Source: Catenaria anguillulae PL171 (Eukaryota > Blastocladiomycota > Blastocladiomycetes > Blastocladiales > Catenariaceae). Taken from it: a stretch of 63,079 nt of DNA. The first letter of the stretch is position 1. The number at the start of each line of letters is the position of its first letter. The notes below the pieces were generated by a model, which did not search any database, was not told the DNA's origin, and worked only from the letters and a program-made list of their open reading frames with translations. Shown piece by piece: positions 20,601 through 31,210 of the stretch. The DNA lies in the NCBI GenBank assembly GCA_002102555.1, contig MCFL01000138.1:1-63079 (forward strand), in the 5' to 3' direction. The position numbers and the translations under genes are program-made.

Positions 20601-21707
20601 GAGTTGAGAGTAGACTGCTGCGAGGTTGAAGAGGACGGCCGCTTTTTCGTACTGGATGCAAGATCCCGAGACTGCATTATGACGTGAGACATTGATGATT
20701 GTGAGATGATTGCTACATTCATAAAAACAGAGAGGAACAGACGAGTCATGCATACCTTTCTTGTTGGGCTGAAGCGACTCAAACCATGAAAACACGCCAG
20801 CGTCAACCCCGCCCTTTTCGCCAGCCTGATGCTGCTCCAGAATCACATCCAGCGGGAACCGAGATTCGAGCCACTGCAACACGGAAAAATACTCGAGCAA
20901 CCGTGCTGCGCCAGCCTCGGACCGCTCGGGCGCCCCGGCGTGAATCCTGAGCTGACTCATTGTGTACCAGTGCGAGTCGGGCGGAAGAACATCTGGCCAG
21001 CGGGCAACGAGTGCCGCCAAGTCGAGCGGTGGTGAGCCCGTTGGCGGTGAGATGTCGGAAACAAGATGCGGGACCAGAAGATCACGGAAGTTAAGGAAGG
21101 AGGTGGACGAGGACTTGTCCTTGACCAATGTCGCATCATTGGAACGCGGTGTAGTGGGAAGTGAGTATGTCGGAAAGATCTGACTCGAGTTATTGACTTG
21201 CTGATTGAGAAACGCCTCAGGCGTGAATGCAGCCGCCCCCTGTTGACCAGTTACTGACATGATCTGTCCCGTGCTGGATGGAGCCAAAAACGAGGCATTA
21301 TCGCCATGATGATGGCCCGAACTCTGGACCGCATGTTGTTGCTGCTGAGATTGAGGCTGCAACGCGGTGCTGATGCTTGCCACTGCCGCCCCTGTTGTCG
21401 ATGCAACGCCGCGGCCAAACGAGGCGACAATTTTTGACACGGTGCTCAGCTTGACACCATTGCCATCCTTTTTGCTGCTGCTGTGGGCTTTTGTCGACGG
21501 TGCGGACGGTGGAGAAAAGTTGCGTTTGGTTGGTACCGCGACAAATGAGGATGTGTCAGTAGGTAGATTGGATGACTTGTTGGATCGTTTGGACGTGGAT
21601 GAGGGGGAAGTCGCGAGCGTCGCGTGGACGCCCAGCCCGCGATCTTTATTGAGCGCTGTTTGGGAAAAGTGTTCCCAGAAATTGGTGAGCTCGGCCGAGG
21701 TTGTCAT
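17648..21707 (-). CDS. BRO1-domain protein (Bro1/ALIX/Rim20 family), long form
   Basis: Exons 21707-20756, 20671-20381 and 20301-17648 (84 and 79 nt introns) close to 1,298 residues. A Ser-rich N-terminal extension of ~230 residues precedes the BRO1 domain. The domain's hallmark stretch crosses intron 1: YFSVLQWLESRFPLD, then SCIQYEKAAVLFNLAAVYSQ, then HALCELMLAQAHECFVEKA. The exon 2/3 junction reads EKANLDAASSALTSQIAAQ, as expected for the family. The second half is helical and coiled-coil-rich like the ALIX V domain, followed by a basic, Ser-rich tail. BRO1 proteins bind ESCRT-III (Snf7) and act at endosomes in sorting or in fungal alkaline-pH signalling. Which branch this is cannot be decided. 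It is much longer than ALIX or Bro1 (about 850 residues). Confidence 0.85.
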
Positions 21708-21931
21708 TTGCGCAGAGTGCTCGTGAGGTTCATTTGTGAAATCTATGCGTCTATGTGGTCGGTAGTGGAAAAAGAATCGCAATTACTTCAACACCATCAA
21801 TCGGCAGCAGATCGCGCACAAACACGGCCTCAATCCCCAAGTGCGGACAACATGAAAAAGGAAACAGATAACGAACATCAAATGTACAGACAACATATCC
21901 ACACTATTTACAAACTGACATACTCTTCATT

Positions 21932-23749
21932 TCAATCCCTCGCGATACCCACCTTGATGCCATCCTCTCCCAGAACCTCATCCACCAACACCCGAACCAA
22001 ATTCCGACTGGCCACTGTTGCCGTCTCCATGGTACTCATCATGCGCTCCATGCCATTCAAATAATGCACCCTTGCCTTCCTCTCCTTTCCCTCCCCGATC
22101 CGCATCTCATGCACCGTCAACGGCCCAAAGAACCCCTTCTCATTCCTCTGCTCTGGCCGCATCACAGGATACGCAAACCATTGCCTGCGCCACACCTTGT
22201 CGACGCGCGAAAAGAGTTGGCGCATCCAAGGGCCGTCGTAGGTGAGGCTGACGGTGGAAAAGACCTTGTACAGGCCGACGCCATAGTCGGCTAGTTGGTA
22301 CCCAAAGTCGTACACGAGCGATACGCTTTGAATGAACTTGACCGATTTGGTGGTGAGGACTTGTAAGGGACGGTTTGGAAAGGTGGTCAGGTTGAGTTTG
22401 CCGAGAACAAAGGTGACGTGGATTTGATGGTATAGGGTGGCGGGGATGGGTGTTGAGTTGGTTGGGAGGGAGATTGCGGACAGGCCAGATGCGGTGGGTG
22501 GGAGGGCAAGTACGATGGTGTCGTAGACGCTCGTGGAATTGGTGGATTGGCCAGTGGACGTGTCAGTGTACGTGATTTGATAGCCATCGGCCAAAGGCAA
22601 AGAGGATGGGTGAATGGAAGTAACGGTCGAGTTGAAGCAGGTGCGAGCTTTGGATCGACCGAGAAATTCTTCGTAAATGCGTTGGTTCCCCTCTGTCGTC
22701 TATAAAGGTCAGTCACAAACAAACATACGTTGGTGCAGTAAAAAGCGATGATTGATAAGGAAAGTAGCGCACCACGGACACTGTACGTCGGACCCTTGAC
22801 GAATCCCGCCAGTGCTGCAAGAACATGTACCTCGCTTAGATCCCGCCCATAATTCACCCGCGTCACGCCTTCCAATACCTCGTCTGCCCATCTCTTGTTG
22901 ATCCCCATCTGTTCCACATACTCGCTCATTCTGACCCTCGTCTCGTCCCTTAGGCCCAATCCATCAACGAGTTTATCCACGCTCTTGTAGCTCCTATGCC
23001 CCGGAGAATACACTTGGCTCATTTTGGCCGCGGCGGCGTCTGCCAATCGGCTCGTCGTCCGTGGACCAAAGCCGTAGCGCCAAAACCCACGGAACTTTGA
23101 ACGCCACCCACCATCAAGGTCGACCATGAAGAGTGTGTGCGTGCCATTCCATATGGAGACTTGCATGGCGGATGCCGCCTCGGCCTCGGACTTGGTCGCG
23201 TTAACTATGGTAGATCCACCAAGGTGTGCGTTGAGTAACCTACTGTCGTCGTCCTCCTCCTCAAAAGTAAGGCCAAAGTCGCGAGCTGCATGGACGAGGT
23301 TTCTGTCTCAACACTTGTTACCAAACCGATCCGAGGAATCCAAACCGAATGGATAAACTTATGTACCGATTCTCATCAACAAAGATGGACGCCCCACTTT
23401 CGACCATAATCTCCAACCCCAACTTTTCCGACACGACCAACCTTTCGCTCAAACATCGCCCGCCTGCACGATCGTTGCGCTCATACACGTCAATTTGAGC
23501 GTGCGGGAACGCGCGCGAGGCATAGTAGGCAAACGAGGAGCCGCCCGGACCAGCACCAATGACGGCAATGCGCTCGGGCCCAATGACGGGGCGGCGGCCG
23601 TTGTCAGTATTGGACAACGGATGTTGGCGGTTTTCGGAGGCGTCGAAGAAGGTGGGCGGGTCTTGGGTCGCAGTAATGGACGATATGAAAATCAGGATAA
23701 TGGCAAGGAGGAAGGGGACGGGGATGGTTGGTTTGCGCAATACAGCCAT
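21932..23749 (-). CDS. Prenylcysteine oxidase/lyase-like flavoprotein
   Basis: Exons 23749-23367, 23302-22773 and 22692-21932 (64 and 80 nt introns) give 557 residues. ATG at 23749 opens a hydrophobic signal or anchor (VPFLLAIILIFISS). The FAD Rossmann motif IAVIGAGPGGSS is followed by an acidic strand end (IDVYERN) and GGRC. ESGASIFVDENRN, the VSIWNGT block and NYG...VHVLAALAGFVK match PCYOX1. The substrate domain ends with the GPWMRQLFSRVDKVWRRQW region. PCYOX1 oxidises the thioether of prenylcysteine in lysosome-like compartments, releasing free cysteine, an aldehyde and H2O2; this role is by family. The acceptor of intron 2 was chosen because only it keeps the frame (GNQRIYEE). Confidence 0.88.
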
Positions 23750-24148
23750 GGTGCGTTTCCAACGTTGTGGTGTGTTTGGTGGCAGTTTTTCGCGCAGGGC
23801 CAAGGCAAACTCTGTCGCGTATCGTGAGGTTGGCCGACGACGGCGCAGAGCTTGGTGGTTAATAGATGTATGTACAGACGGCAATATGCTTCGAGTGAGT
23901 ATTCATTGGCATTGAATGGAATGGGATGCTTTCATTCGGAAATCATTCTTGCATTCTTGCTTGCATTTCAATCAGCACCACGGTTGGTGTATAACCGCCA
24001 GCTGATGGCCAGTTTGTGATCACGAAACGGCCAGCCGCGAGACAATGATTATTCATATTTGAAATGTGCTGCCGATTCCCCAACGGATATGACGCTTGAA
24101 CACCCCATCTACTCATTGCAATACGCTCCTGTACTCTCACCAAGCATC
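23750..24148. promoter_or_regulatory. Divergent intergenic region
   Basis: Roughly 400 bp between the PCYOX-like gene and the small membrane-protein gene; it should serve both. I see no distinct element. ATG codons upstream at 24059 and 24089 are in frame with the plus-strand gene and are alternative starts. Confidence 0.4.
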
Positions 24149-25016
24149 ATGACCCTCCCCACCATCATCAACGCCTACCTGTGTGCCGTCATGCTTCAAG
24201 AAATCGCGGCCCTGTCGCTCATCATGGCCTCGTTCCCGCACTGGATTGCGCTCTCTGTCACCTCCAAATCGACCATTGCCAGGCTCGTAAGTGCACACCG
24301 TCGTGCTGCCCACTTGTACGTCATTGGCTCTCGAGTTGATCGATTCCACTAGCTGAGCATCACGGCACTCACTACCCTTTCCCGTCAATGTACCGTGAAT
24401 CGACAGGTTGGCTTTCGTGTTTTTCCTTCGTACGTGTGCCGTCATTTGACCATTCACGCACCTGGATTTCGGCCCGTGGACTCACACCGCCCACAACAGA
24501 AGCCTACTCGACGCCCGATCTGCGCGGCACCACGCTCGATCCGCGCGACCCGCGCGTCGTGTATCAATTCCACATTGCCAACCGGCTCTTCTTCTCCGGA
24601 TTCACATTGCTCCTGGCCTACCTCGGCACACGCGTCGAGGCGGCAAAGTTTTGCGAGATGTATCTTGCCAAGAAGCGCATGGTATGATCCGGCTGCATGT
24701 TCGTTTGTGCGTTCCCACGCTAACCCCATTCATTGCCCTCCTGAATCATGAGTTGGACGCGATCCACGTTGCGGAAACCGAAAAAAACGACATGTCGACC
24801 AAGACAATTGAGCAAGACCTGGTGGATGCCGACCGTCACGTCAAAGCGGAGCAATTGATGCAAGCGCTCGACCAGGATGACGGCGAGGACGGTTCGGCGA
24901 TGGTGCCGCAAGTCCTGGGCACTGCCACGGCAACAAGCAGGATGGAGCAAGAGGACGAGGAGGTGGTGTCCGAGTACGAGTTTGGCCAGGATGCAGAGAC
25001 GGCGGTGGTTGATTGA
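24149..25016 (+). CDS. Small membrane protein, unknown family
   Basis: Probable three-exon gene. Exon 1 (24149-24290) encodes a membrane helix region (INAYLCAVMLQEIAALSLIM). Exon 2 (about 24500-24681) encodes DPRDPRVVYQFHIANRLFF and a second helix ending in TRVEAAKFCEMYLAKKRM. Exon 3 (24753-25016) encodes an acidic, Glu/Asp-rich cytosolic tail. This model closes at 195 residues. The weak point is the first junction: the consensus donor GTAAGT at 24287 gives the wrong phase, while GTGCAC at 24291 fits, and the intron would be long (209 nt). A further small exon is possible. I do not recognise the family. Two helices with a charged loop and acidic tail suggest an endomembrane protein. Confidence 0.5.
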
Positions 25017-25882
25017 AGGAACGCCCCGCAATTGATACATGGACGTAAAAGCAGCGGTTTTGCCAAGGTGCAAAATCAGGCCGCACGTATGGCCGATAGG
25101 CTGATTGAGCAAATGTTTCTTTTCCGAATGCATTCTCCATGTTTCCACATGAATTGAATCTGCTGGATCAGTGGCAAGAACGATTCCAAAGCGCCCGACC
25201 ACATGGGAAATGGACGGAGCTGGTGTGCTCAGCTGGATTCCTGTACCATAAAGTTAACGCCAATCGGACACCATGACGATTGCGACGACGGTGACCGAGA
25301 TGGTAAGGCATGTGCGGCTGCGACGGCGAGGTTTATTGTGGCCCTGCCCGCCATCTGACATAATTGCCCTTTTCCCATAGCGTCATGCATAGTTGTGGAT
25401 ACCGGACGACGTATACAGCGGCGAGACAGGGCGCCACAATCCAAAATCGACAGCACCCATGATCGGTGAAGCCTACCAGACACTGACATAAAAGTGGGTC
25501 CACTTGCGAAAATAGACAGCATTGAAAGCCAAATGGTCATCTCCTGCATGAAAACGACCATCGAGAACCAGAACAGAGCATTGTCCATCGTTCCCACATC
25601 TGGGATCAGGCAATTACTGTACGCCAACCGAGAATAATTAGCGGCATTTGTGATGAATCGTGGGTATGGACAAGTTTGCATCAAGTTTGTAATGTTTCTT
25701 GACTTTCTGTTCATCAAGATTGCCAGTGTTGGCCGCAGTCAGATTGGATCCGCAAAACAAGGCAATCAAGTGCAGGCAAGAGACGAGTGTACACAAGACA
25801 ATCATTCAACAGATCCTCGCGCTGCAATGTACTACCCAAAGCAATAGCGTCAACGTTTCGAGTCCAGCTCTTGTCTATCGTC
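25017..25882. other. Intergenic region upstream of the acylphosphatase gene
   Basis: About 870 bp. A minus-strand frame of 162 codons (25229-25717) is open but lacks an ATG start and any family-like segment. I treat the stretch as non-coding apart from the acylphosphatase promoter. Confidence 0.4.
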
Positions 25883-26382
25883 ATGTCAAGCATTTCCGGA
25901 TTTCGCTTCCAAGTGACGGGTAAAGTGCAAAAGGTGCGGCCAAACTGCTCTTGCGCACAGATCAACCTCATCGTCACGCTCACGCTCATATCGGACCCTG
26001 TCCCAGGTGTTTTTCCGGAAATGTACTGCAGAGAAGGCCACCGAGCTAGGCCTCCGCGGCCATGTCAAGAACGAGGCAGATGGATCCGTGACTGGCGTAG
26101 CTGCTTCCATCGACTCTGGCGCGCTGGATCAGTTGTGCGTTGTCTCATTCCTCCACTTGATGCTGCAGCTTGAGCAGAAGCTCACCAACGACGGCATGCT
26201 GAATCAACAACAGCAAAACCTGGCTGTCGAAAACTGGCTCGCCACAATCCGAAATCAAATCGGCCTCCTTCACACCGCTCACTCCGCAAGAAATCAACCA
26301 AGTGCCGCCCGACTTTAGCGTGATTCGCAAACCCAAACCTGCCTCCGGCTCAAAGTCAACGTCCACATCCAAACTTGCATAG
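25883..26382 (+). CDS. Acylphosphatase
   Basis: Three short exons, 25883-25933, 26007-26134 and 26214-26382 (73 and 79 nt introns), give 115 residues. It hydrolyses the carboxyl-phosphate bond of acylphosphates in the cytosol. The signature runs FRFQVTGKVQKVFFRKCTAE, with the catalytic Arg in FFRK, then LGLRGHVKNEADGSVTG with the catalytic Asn in VKN. After the second intron comes FKTWLSKTGSPQSEIKSASF, closely like the C-terminal strand of animal common-type acylphosphatases (WLSKVGSPSS). The continuous frame at 26007-26318 is misleading because it reads into intron 2 and a wrong third frame. The last ~20 residues (KPKPASGSKSTST) are an unusual basic tail. The stop lies 31 bp from the stop of the convergent methyltransferase gene, so the 3' UTRs must overlap. 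Confidence 0.92.
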
Positions 26383-26413
26383 TCAATAATTTATCTTTGA
26401 TGCCGAAAATACA

Positions 26414-27744
26414 CTATGCCTCCTCCTTGACCAATTCAATGATCCACGTGGTCCCAAAATGCAACCGATACTGCCGCTTGATGTGCACCTTTTCCTTGCC
26501 GCCGCCGACCTGTGCCACAGCCTCTTCAACCAACTTGCCAATGTCCCGATTGTGCCAACACCCCCACTTTTCCGCATGCCGCGCGGCATTCCGATCCAAA
26601 CTCGAATTCAACCACGCGTATTTCCCCCTGCCATGCTCAACCAGCCACATGCTGCCACCAGGCTTCAACACCCTGATACCTTCCTTGACGGCGCGCACGG
26701 GATCGTGCAACGAGCACAGCGAAAAGGTGGAAATCACGGTATCAAACGCGGCATTGGCGAGCGGGAGCGCGTGCGCGTCTGCCGGAAGCACGCGTGTCGG
26801 GATGTTGCGCCTTGTGGTGGCCAAGGTGAGCGGGTGGCCGTCGGGCGAGGTTTTGGTCAAGTGTGTGCGGACGGCTTGGTCGAGCATTGGGATGGACGTG
26901 TCGGTGAGGGTGAGCGAGGTGAGTTTGGGCGGGGCCGGATAGTAGACGGTGTTGCGGCCGGTGCCTGCAGCGAGTTCGAGCGTGTCACCCTGGGTGTGCG
27001 AGAGAGAGAACAAAAGGAAAGTGTGAAGGGGACAACCGACTGGCAGCTGAGAAAAACGACAAGATTAAACGAATATACCTTTGCGTGTGAAATGACCCAT
27101 CGGCGCACAAGAAGCAGGCCCATGACGAGCTCGTCCCATCCAATGGACCAGTCGTAGCTTGGAGCAATCTCATCGTAAACATGCTTGTGGTCTGCTTGGC
27201 AAGTGCCGGCTGTTGGCGGAGTGGATGCTACCTCGGTTGCCTTGGCTTCGGAATCCCTTGTTGCAGGCGCAACTGTCTCCCTTGGAACCACCACCTTCTT
27301 TTCTGCTTCTTGGGCCTTTGCCTTGGCACCATCCTTCGAATCCGCAAGGGCCTGATACACAACCCATGCGGTAATCAAATACCCACTCACACCCAAGGCA
27401 ACCAAGCTCGCCTTTGTACTGCCCGACTGCGCCGACCACCAACTTCCTGCCGACGATGACGACGCAATTACATTTGAGGAAACAAAGCCAGTGGGACCCG
27501 CGGCGGCCGTGTTGGATCCGGGCAGCGGTGCAGATCGCGGAGTGCCCGGGTGCACGGGTGCGGCGCGCGGGGTCGAGTGCGAGTGCGGCGGTGCGGTGCG
27601 TGCTGGCGAGTGGTGCGGGTGGTGGCGCTTGGACTTGGATGTCTGGTGAGAGGACTTGAGGTGGGGGATGCTGGTGGTGAATGTCCGGCGAGGGATGGGC
27701 GCCCAGAGGCGGGTGCGGATGAGCATGGCGGTAGTGTTCATCAT
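26414..27744 (-). CDS. OMS1-like mitochondrial methyltransferase
   Basis: Exons 27744-27079 and 26989-26414 (89 nt intron) give 413 residues. Starting at MMNTTAMLIRTRLW, the N-terminus is a basic, Arg-rich presequence (RRTFTTSIPHLK), followed by a His/Pro/Ser-rich linker. A single membrane helix (ASLVALGVSGYLITAWVVY) comes next, then a class I SAM methyltransferase. YDEIAPSYDWSIGWDE leads in, motif I is LELAAGTGRN (after the intron), with LTDTSIPMLDQA, AFDTVISTFSLC and VLKPGGSMWLVEHG following. The order of presequence, one helix and YDxIAPxYD-type methyltransferase matches Oms1, an inner-membrane protein of yeast mitochondria. The substrate is not known to me. The upstream codon at 27774 is not needed. 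Confidence 0.85.
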
Positions 27745-28501
27745 GGTGTGGACTGTATGGTGCCCATTGGACATGAAATCATTTGCACTTGAAGTGAGGT
27801 TAGCAACAAAGGTAACATTGCTGATCAGGTGATTGCTATGTAGATCGGAGTGCCTTCAATCCCTTCCACGCCCAACTACACGCGTTGGTGCACCACTGTT
27901 CATGGATGGTGGGCCCACTGTTCAGATCTGAGCGGACTGGGGGGGGGGGACACGCGGGAATCACAGTGGGTGGGATGGTGTCCACACCGTTCTTGCTCGG
28001 TCCTGACACATTAGTTAAAATCGCGCGGGCACCGTGGTTGGACGGAGCACACACCGTGCAACCATATTGTGAGGGCACATGGTTGGATGGGATTTCTCCC
28101 ATGAGTGAACGGTGTGGACATCGTCAATGGAATGGATATCACACCATCCACCAACGGTTGTGGCACAATTCATCGTCGGTGCTCACATGCATGTGTCACG
28201 CATCACCATCAGGGCTTCTCCATCAATCACCAGTCGTGCTGCCAAAACTCGAGCGCGGGGTTGAGTAAATAAGGAAACATGTACCACAACACTTATTCAG
28301 GAACTTATTTAGGACGAGAAACAAGTCGGGAAAAGGATGGATTGGATGTATGTACAGAATGAATGCAATCAAACATTGAACGGGGGTCAGTAAACACAAC
28401 AACAGCGACATTATGGTGGGGAAAGTGAATGAATAACAACCAGCTCGCTCAACCTTGTGGGAAAAAGAAAAATCCGCCAATAAATACTCCGTCCTTCCTT
28501 A
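27745..28501. other. Intergenic region with inverted repeat and G-run
   Basis: About 760 bp between the OMS1-like start and the MFS stop. It contains an 11-base G homopolymer near 27939-27949 and several related CACCGTG/GGTGTGG/CCACC segments, including an imperfect inverted repeat. No gene was recognised. Confidence 0.45.
27974..28125. repeat. Imperfect inverted repeat (19 bp arms)
   Basis: Arm 27974-27992 pairs with 28107-28125 at 17 of 19 positions, with a ~114 bp loop. It could be a transcript hairpin, a remnant of a small inverted-repeat element or chance. No target-site duplication is obvious. Confidence 0.5.
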
Positions 28502-30463
28502 CTACTCAACCTCGCGCCTGTCACCTTGAACCTCGTGCTCCTGCCTCCTCCTAACCACCTCCACACCCACCGCCGCGCCAACCGACAACACAAACCCAAC
28601 TCCAGCAACCCCCGCTGCCACAAGAAACACGTCCGCGCCAGGCAACACAATTCCACCCGCAGCCCTTGCCTCAAGCGACCGCCGATAGATCCAGTTGGCA
28701 ATCACTGGTGTCGGCACCGACACGCCCGCCATGACCAACGACATGGCGGAAAACATTTGGCCCGTGTGAGTTGCAGGCACGAGGCGCGTGAGCATGGCCG
28801 AGCGGATGGGTTGCACAATGGCCGAAAAGCTTCGGAGCAGTGAACCGGAAAAGAAGAGCGGGCCCGTGTGGGCAAAGGATTGGATGAGCATGCCGAGAAG
28901 CGAGAGGAGGCAGGAAAAGGCAATGGCGGGTGTATCGAGGCGAGTGGCAGAGATGTAGTGGTCATAGACCGAGAGCGGGTCGGCCGAAGACGGTGGCTGC
29001 TTGGATTGGTCGGCGGCAGTGGAAGTCGATGTCGAAGATGCAGACGATGAAATGAGTGGGTCGCAGACTGAGGTTGGATCCTCGCACACATCAGCATCGT
29101 CGTAGTTGGCGCTTGATGCTTGCTCGACGACCATTTCCGAATCGACTGTACCGGCCTTGACCCTTGTCGTATTACTTGAACCGGCATCATCCACAGCAAT
29201 GGTCAATTCCTCTTCTTCCTCCTGCACGTCGTCGCTGCCGACGCCGGGCAGCTTGGGCACCACCGTGTACTTGCGAAACACCCTGGCGACCAACGGGTAT
29301 CCAACGACCAACAAGCCCGCCGACATGCCCGAAAGCACCGTCATCATGACGGACCAATCGAGCTGGCCCCACCCAAAGTTGAAGGCCGTGTACAGCGTCC
29401 ACACATTCTCAATCAAACCAACCAAGATTGCCCCGCACATGCTGACAGCCAACAAATACAACCGATACATGGCGCCGGGCGCCCACTTTGGCCGAAACAC
29501 GGCCAGCGACGCAAACGGATTGAGCACCATGGCCACCACGTCGGCTCTGGTCAACTTGGGCATGGTCCGCTTGGGCTCCCAGGCAAACGCAAACGCCGCA
29601 ATGGATAGTCCGACCGTGGCCAGTGCGCCCACAAGCAGCGGCACGGGTGAGCCGTAGCTCATCCACACAATCCACGCGCCGAGCACGGGCGCGACCATGG
29701 CCGCGCCTGCAATGAGGCCTTGGACGAGGCCAAACATGGCTGCGCGCTCGTCGTCCTTTGTGAGGTCGGTCACATATGCAGAGATGGCAATGTCGAATGT
29801 GGACATGCCGCCCAGCAGGCCAGAGGTGACCGAGAGCACATAGGTTGTCCATGGGTTCCAGGTCACGGGCAACACCACGTACGAAAGTGAGCACGAGGTC
29901 AGGGCCGCAAACGAGAGCATGCCGGCGCGCAGGGAGGGCAGACGGCCAAACGTGTCGGTCAACTTGCCCCAGACCGACGTGGTGAACATGGTGGTGATGG
30001 ACAAGAGCAAGGTGGACGTGGCGAGAACGGTGCTTGCGCGTTGCTGGACGGCGAGCCCGAGGCCGTCATTGTCGGTGGCAAGTGCTGCGGCAGATGAAGG
30101 GAAGCAGTCGGATCGCAGGCCGTCTTGCAAGGGAACAATGGGCAAGGCGTTGTGTTGGCCACGCAAAGAGAGCTCGTAATCGCAGGCCCAGTTGAGAACG
30201 GCTTGCGACTGTGTTGGAATCGATGCAATAAGGGCGAGCAAAGGCAGGATGGTAAAGATGAGCACTTGGACGAGAGGCGCACGGCAATACCATGGCACGG
30301 CAAACAGGGCAGCGAGCTTGGCATCGTCATTGTCCTCGATGGTGATGGTCGAGTTGGGTGATTGCGCCAAGAGCGGGGTTTCCTCTGTGGTATCCGCATC
30401 CGTCCTCGAGTGGGAATCGTGGGCAGCAGCGGCGGGAGGAGGTAAGGACGATGGTCGAGCCAT
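28502..30463 (-). CDS. Major facilitator superfamily (MFS) transporter
   Basis: A 653-residue single-exon protein starting at MARPSSLPPP. The open frame continues upstream without an ATG of better context. After an ~85-residue polar N-terminus come about six membrane helices (VQVLIFTILPLLALIA; TSTLLLSITTMF). The MFS loop 2-3 motif follows as GKLTDTFGRLPSLRAG. A large acidic cytosolic loop of ~110 residues (EEEEELTIAVDD) splits the second half, and six further helices end in VFLVAAGVAGVGFVLSVG. The substrate cannot be predicted. The GxLxDxxGR motif and twelve helices place it in MFS_1, loosely like proton-coupled export or folate/tetracycline-type branches. Confidence 0.88.
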   Translation of the reverse strand: MARPSSLPPPAAAAHDSHSRTDADTTEETPLLAQSPNSTITIEDNDDAKLAALFAVPWYCRAPLVQVLIFTILPLLALIASIPTQSQAVLNWACDYELSLRGQHNALPIVPLQDGLRSDCFPSSAAALATDNDGLGLAVQQRASTVLATSTLLLSITTMFTTSVWGKLTDTFGRLPSLRAGMLSFAALTSCSLSYVVLPVTWNPWTTYVLSVTSGLLGGMSTFDIAISAYVTDLTKDDERAAMFGLVQGLIAGAAMVAPVLGAWIVWMSYGSPVPLLVGALATVGLSIAAFAFAWEPKRTMPKLTRADVVAMVLNPFASLAVFRPKWAPGAMYRLYLLAVSMCGAILVGLIENVWTLYTAFNFGWGQLDWSVMMTVLSGMSAGLLVVGYPLVARVFRKYTVVPKLPGVGSDDVQEEEEELTIAVDDAGSSNTTRVKAGTVDSEMVVEQASSANYDDADVCEDPTSVCDPLISSSASSTSTSTAADQSKQPPSSADPLSVYDHYISATRLDTPAIAFSCLLSLLGMLIQSFAHTGPLFFSGSLLRSFSAIVQPIRSAMLTRLVPATHTGQMFSAMSLVMAGVSVPTPVIANWIYRRSLEARAAGGIVLPGADVFLVAAGVAGVGFVLSVGAAVGVEVVRRRQEHEVQGDRREVE

Positions 30464-31210
30464 GATGATGGTGGTCAAGGGTGGAAAACAGTCGGGACTG
30501 ACGTTCTGACTATACTGAGGAGAGGAGAGGGTGTGTGTGTTATTTGAATGTCCTTCATTTTCAGACTGAATTGAATACGGTCCATGGTGTTTGGTTGGCC
30601 ATGGTGAGATAGAGACGGGGTGGAAGATTTGCCGGCCATTCTGTGCTTCAAACATCTTTCTGCCTGCTCATGCACTTGCCTCACGTAACCTTGCTTGCAT
30701 TGCACGAAATGCCGTGGGAACCCAGAAAAGGTGCGCCGATCTGCGGCGACGCCATAAGCCCTGCGATGTACCGATCCCAGCCCAAAGCCTGCCCGGCTAA
30801 ACCCGCGCTTTCCACGAACCCAAAACCCTGGCGCGCTAGGTGCCAAGTACACGAAAGTCTTTCCGTTTGATCGACAAGTCGCAGACAGTCAGCAGGGTGA
30901 GACTGAAGCTTTCCCTCACGTGCTGCTGCACCAATTGAGCGCAACAACAATCCGTGGGAAAAGCTTTGGCGGGCTCACGGACCGTGGCCATGGGTGCTCA
31001 CTATTCTGATTTGAACAATAATCTGGCCATTTCACTGCTGCCCAAGCCCAACCCGCCGCCTGCTCCCCTCTGCCCGCCAACTGCCCGCCGTCGACGCCGT
31101 CGTGCATCGTGCGAACGGCCGCCGATCTGCTCAGAGCATTGAGCATTAATTGGACAATCGATACTGCGAGACGGACGCCTATACTGTATGAGATTACAAT
31201 CATCATCAAA
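30464..31210. promoter_or_regulatory. Divergent intergenic region between MFS and YEATS genes
   Basis: About 750 bp between divergent starts. A GTGTGTGT stretch lies just upstream of the MFS gene. No TATA box, RNA gene or mobile element was recognised. Confidence 0.4.

Noticed and set aside
25229-25717. 162-codon minus-strand frame
   Set aside because: No ATG start, Met/Cys/Trp-rich random composition, no family match.
26007-26318. Continuous acylphosphatase ORF ending in NWLATIRNQ
   Set aside because: The family C-terminus (WLSKTGSPQS) is in another frame and is restored by a 79 nt intron with matching phase.
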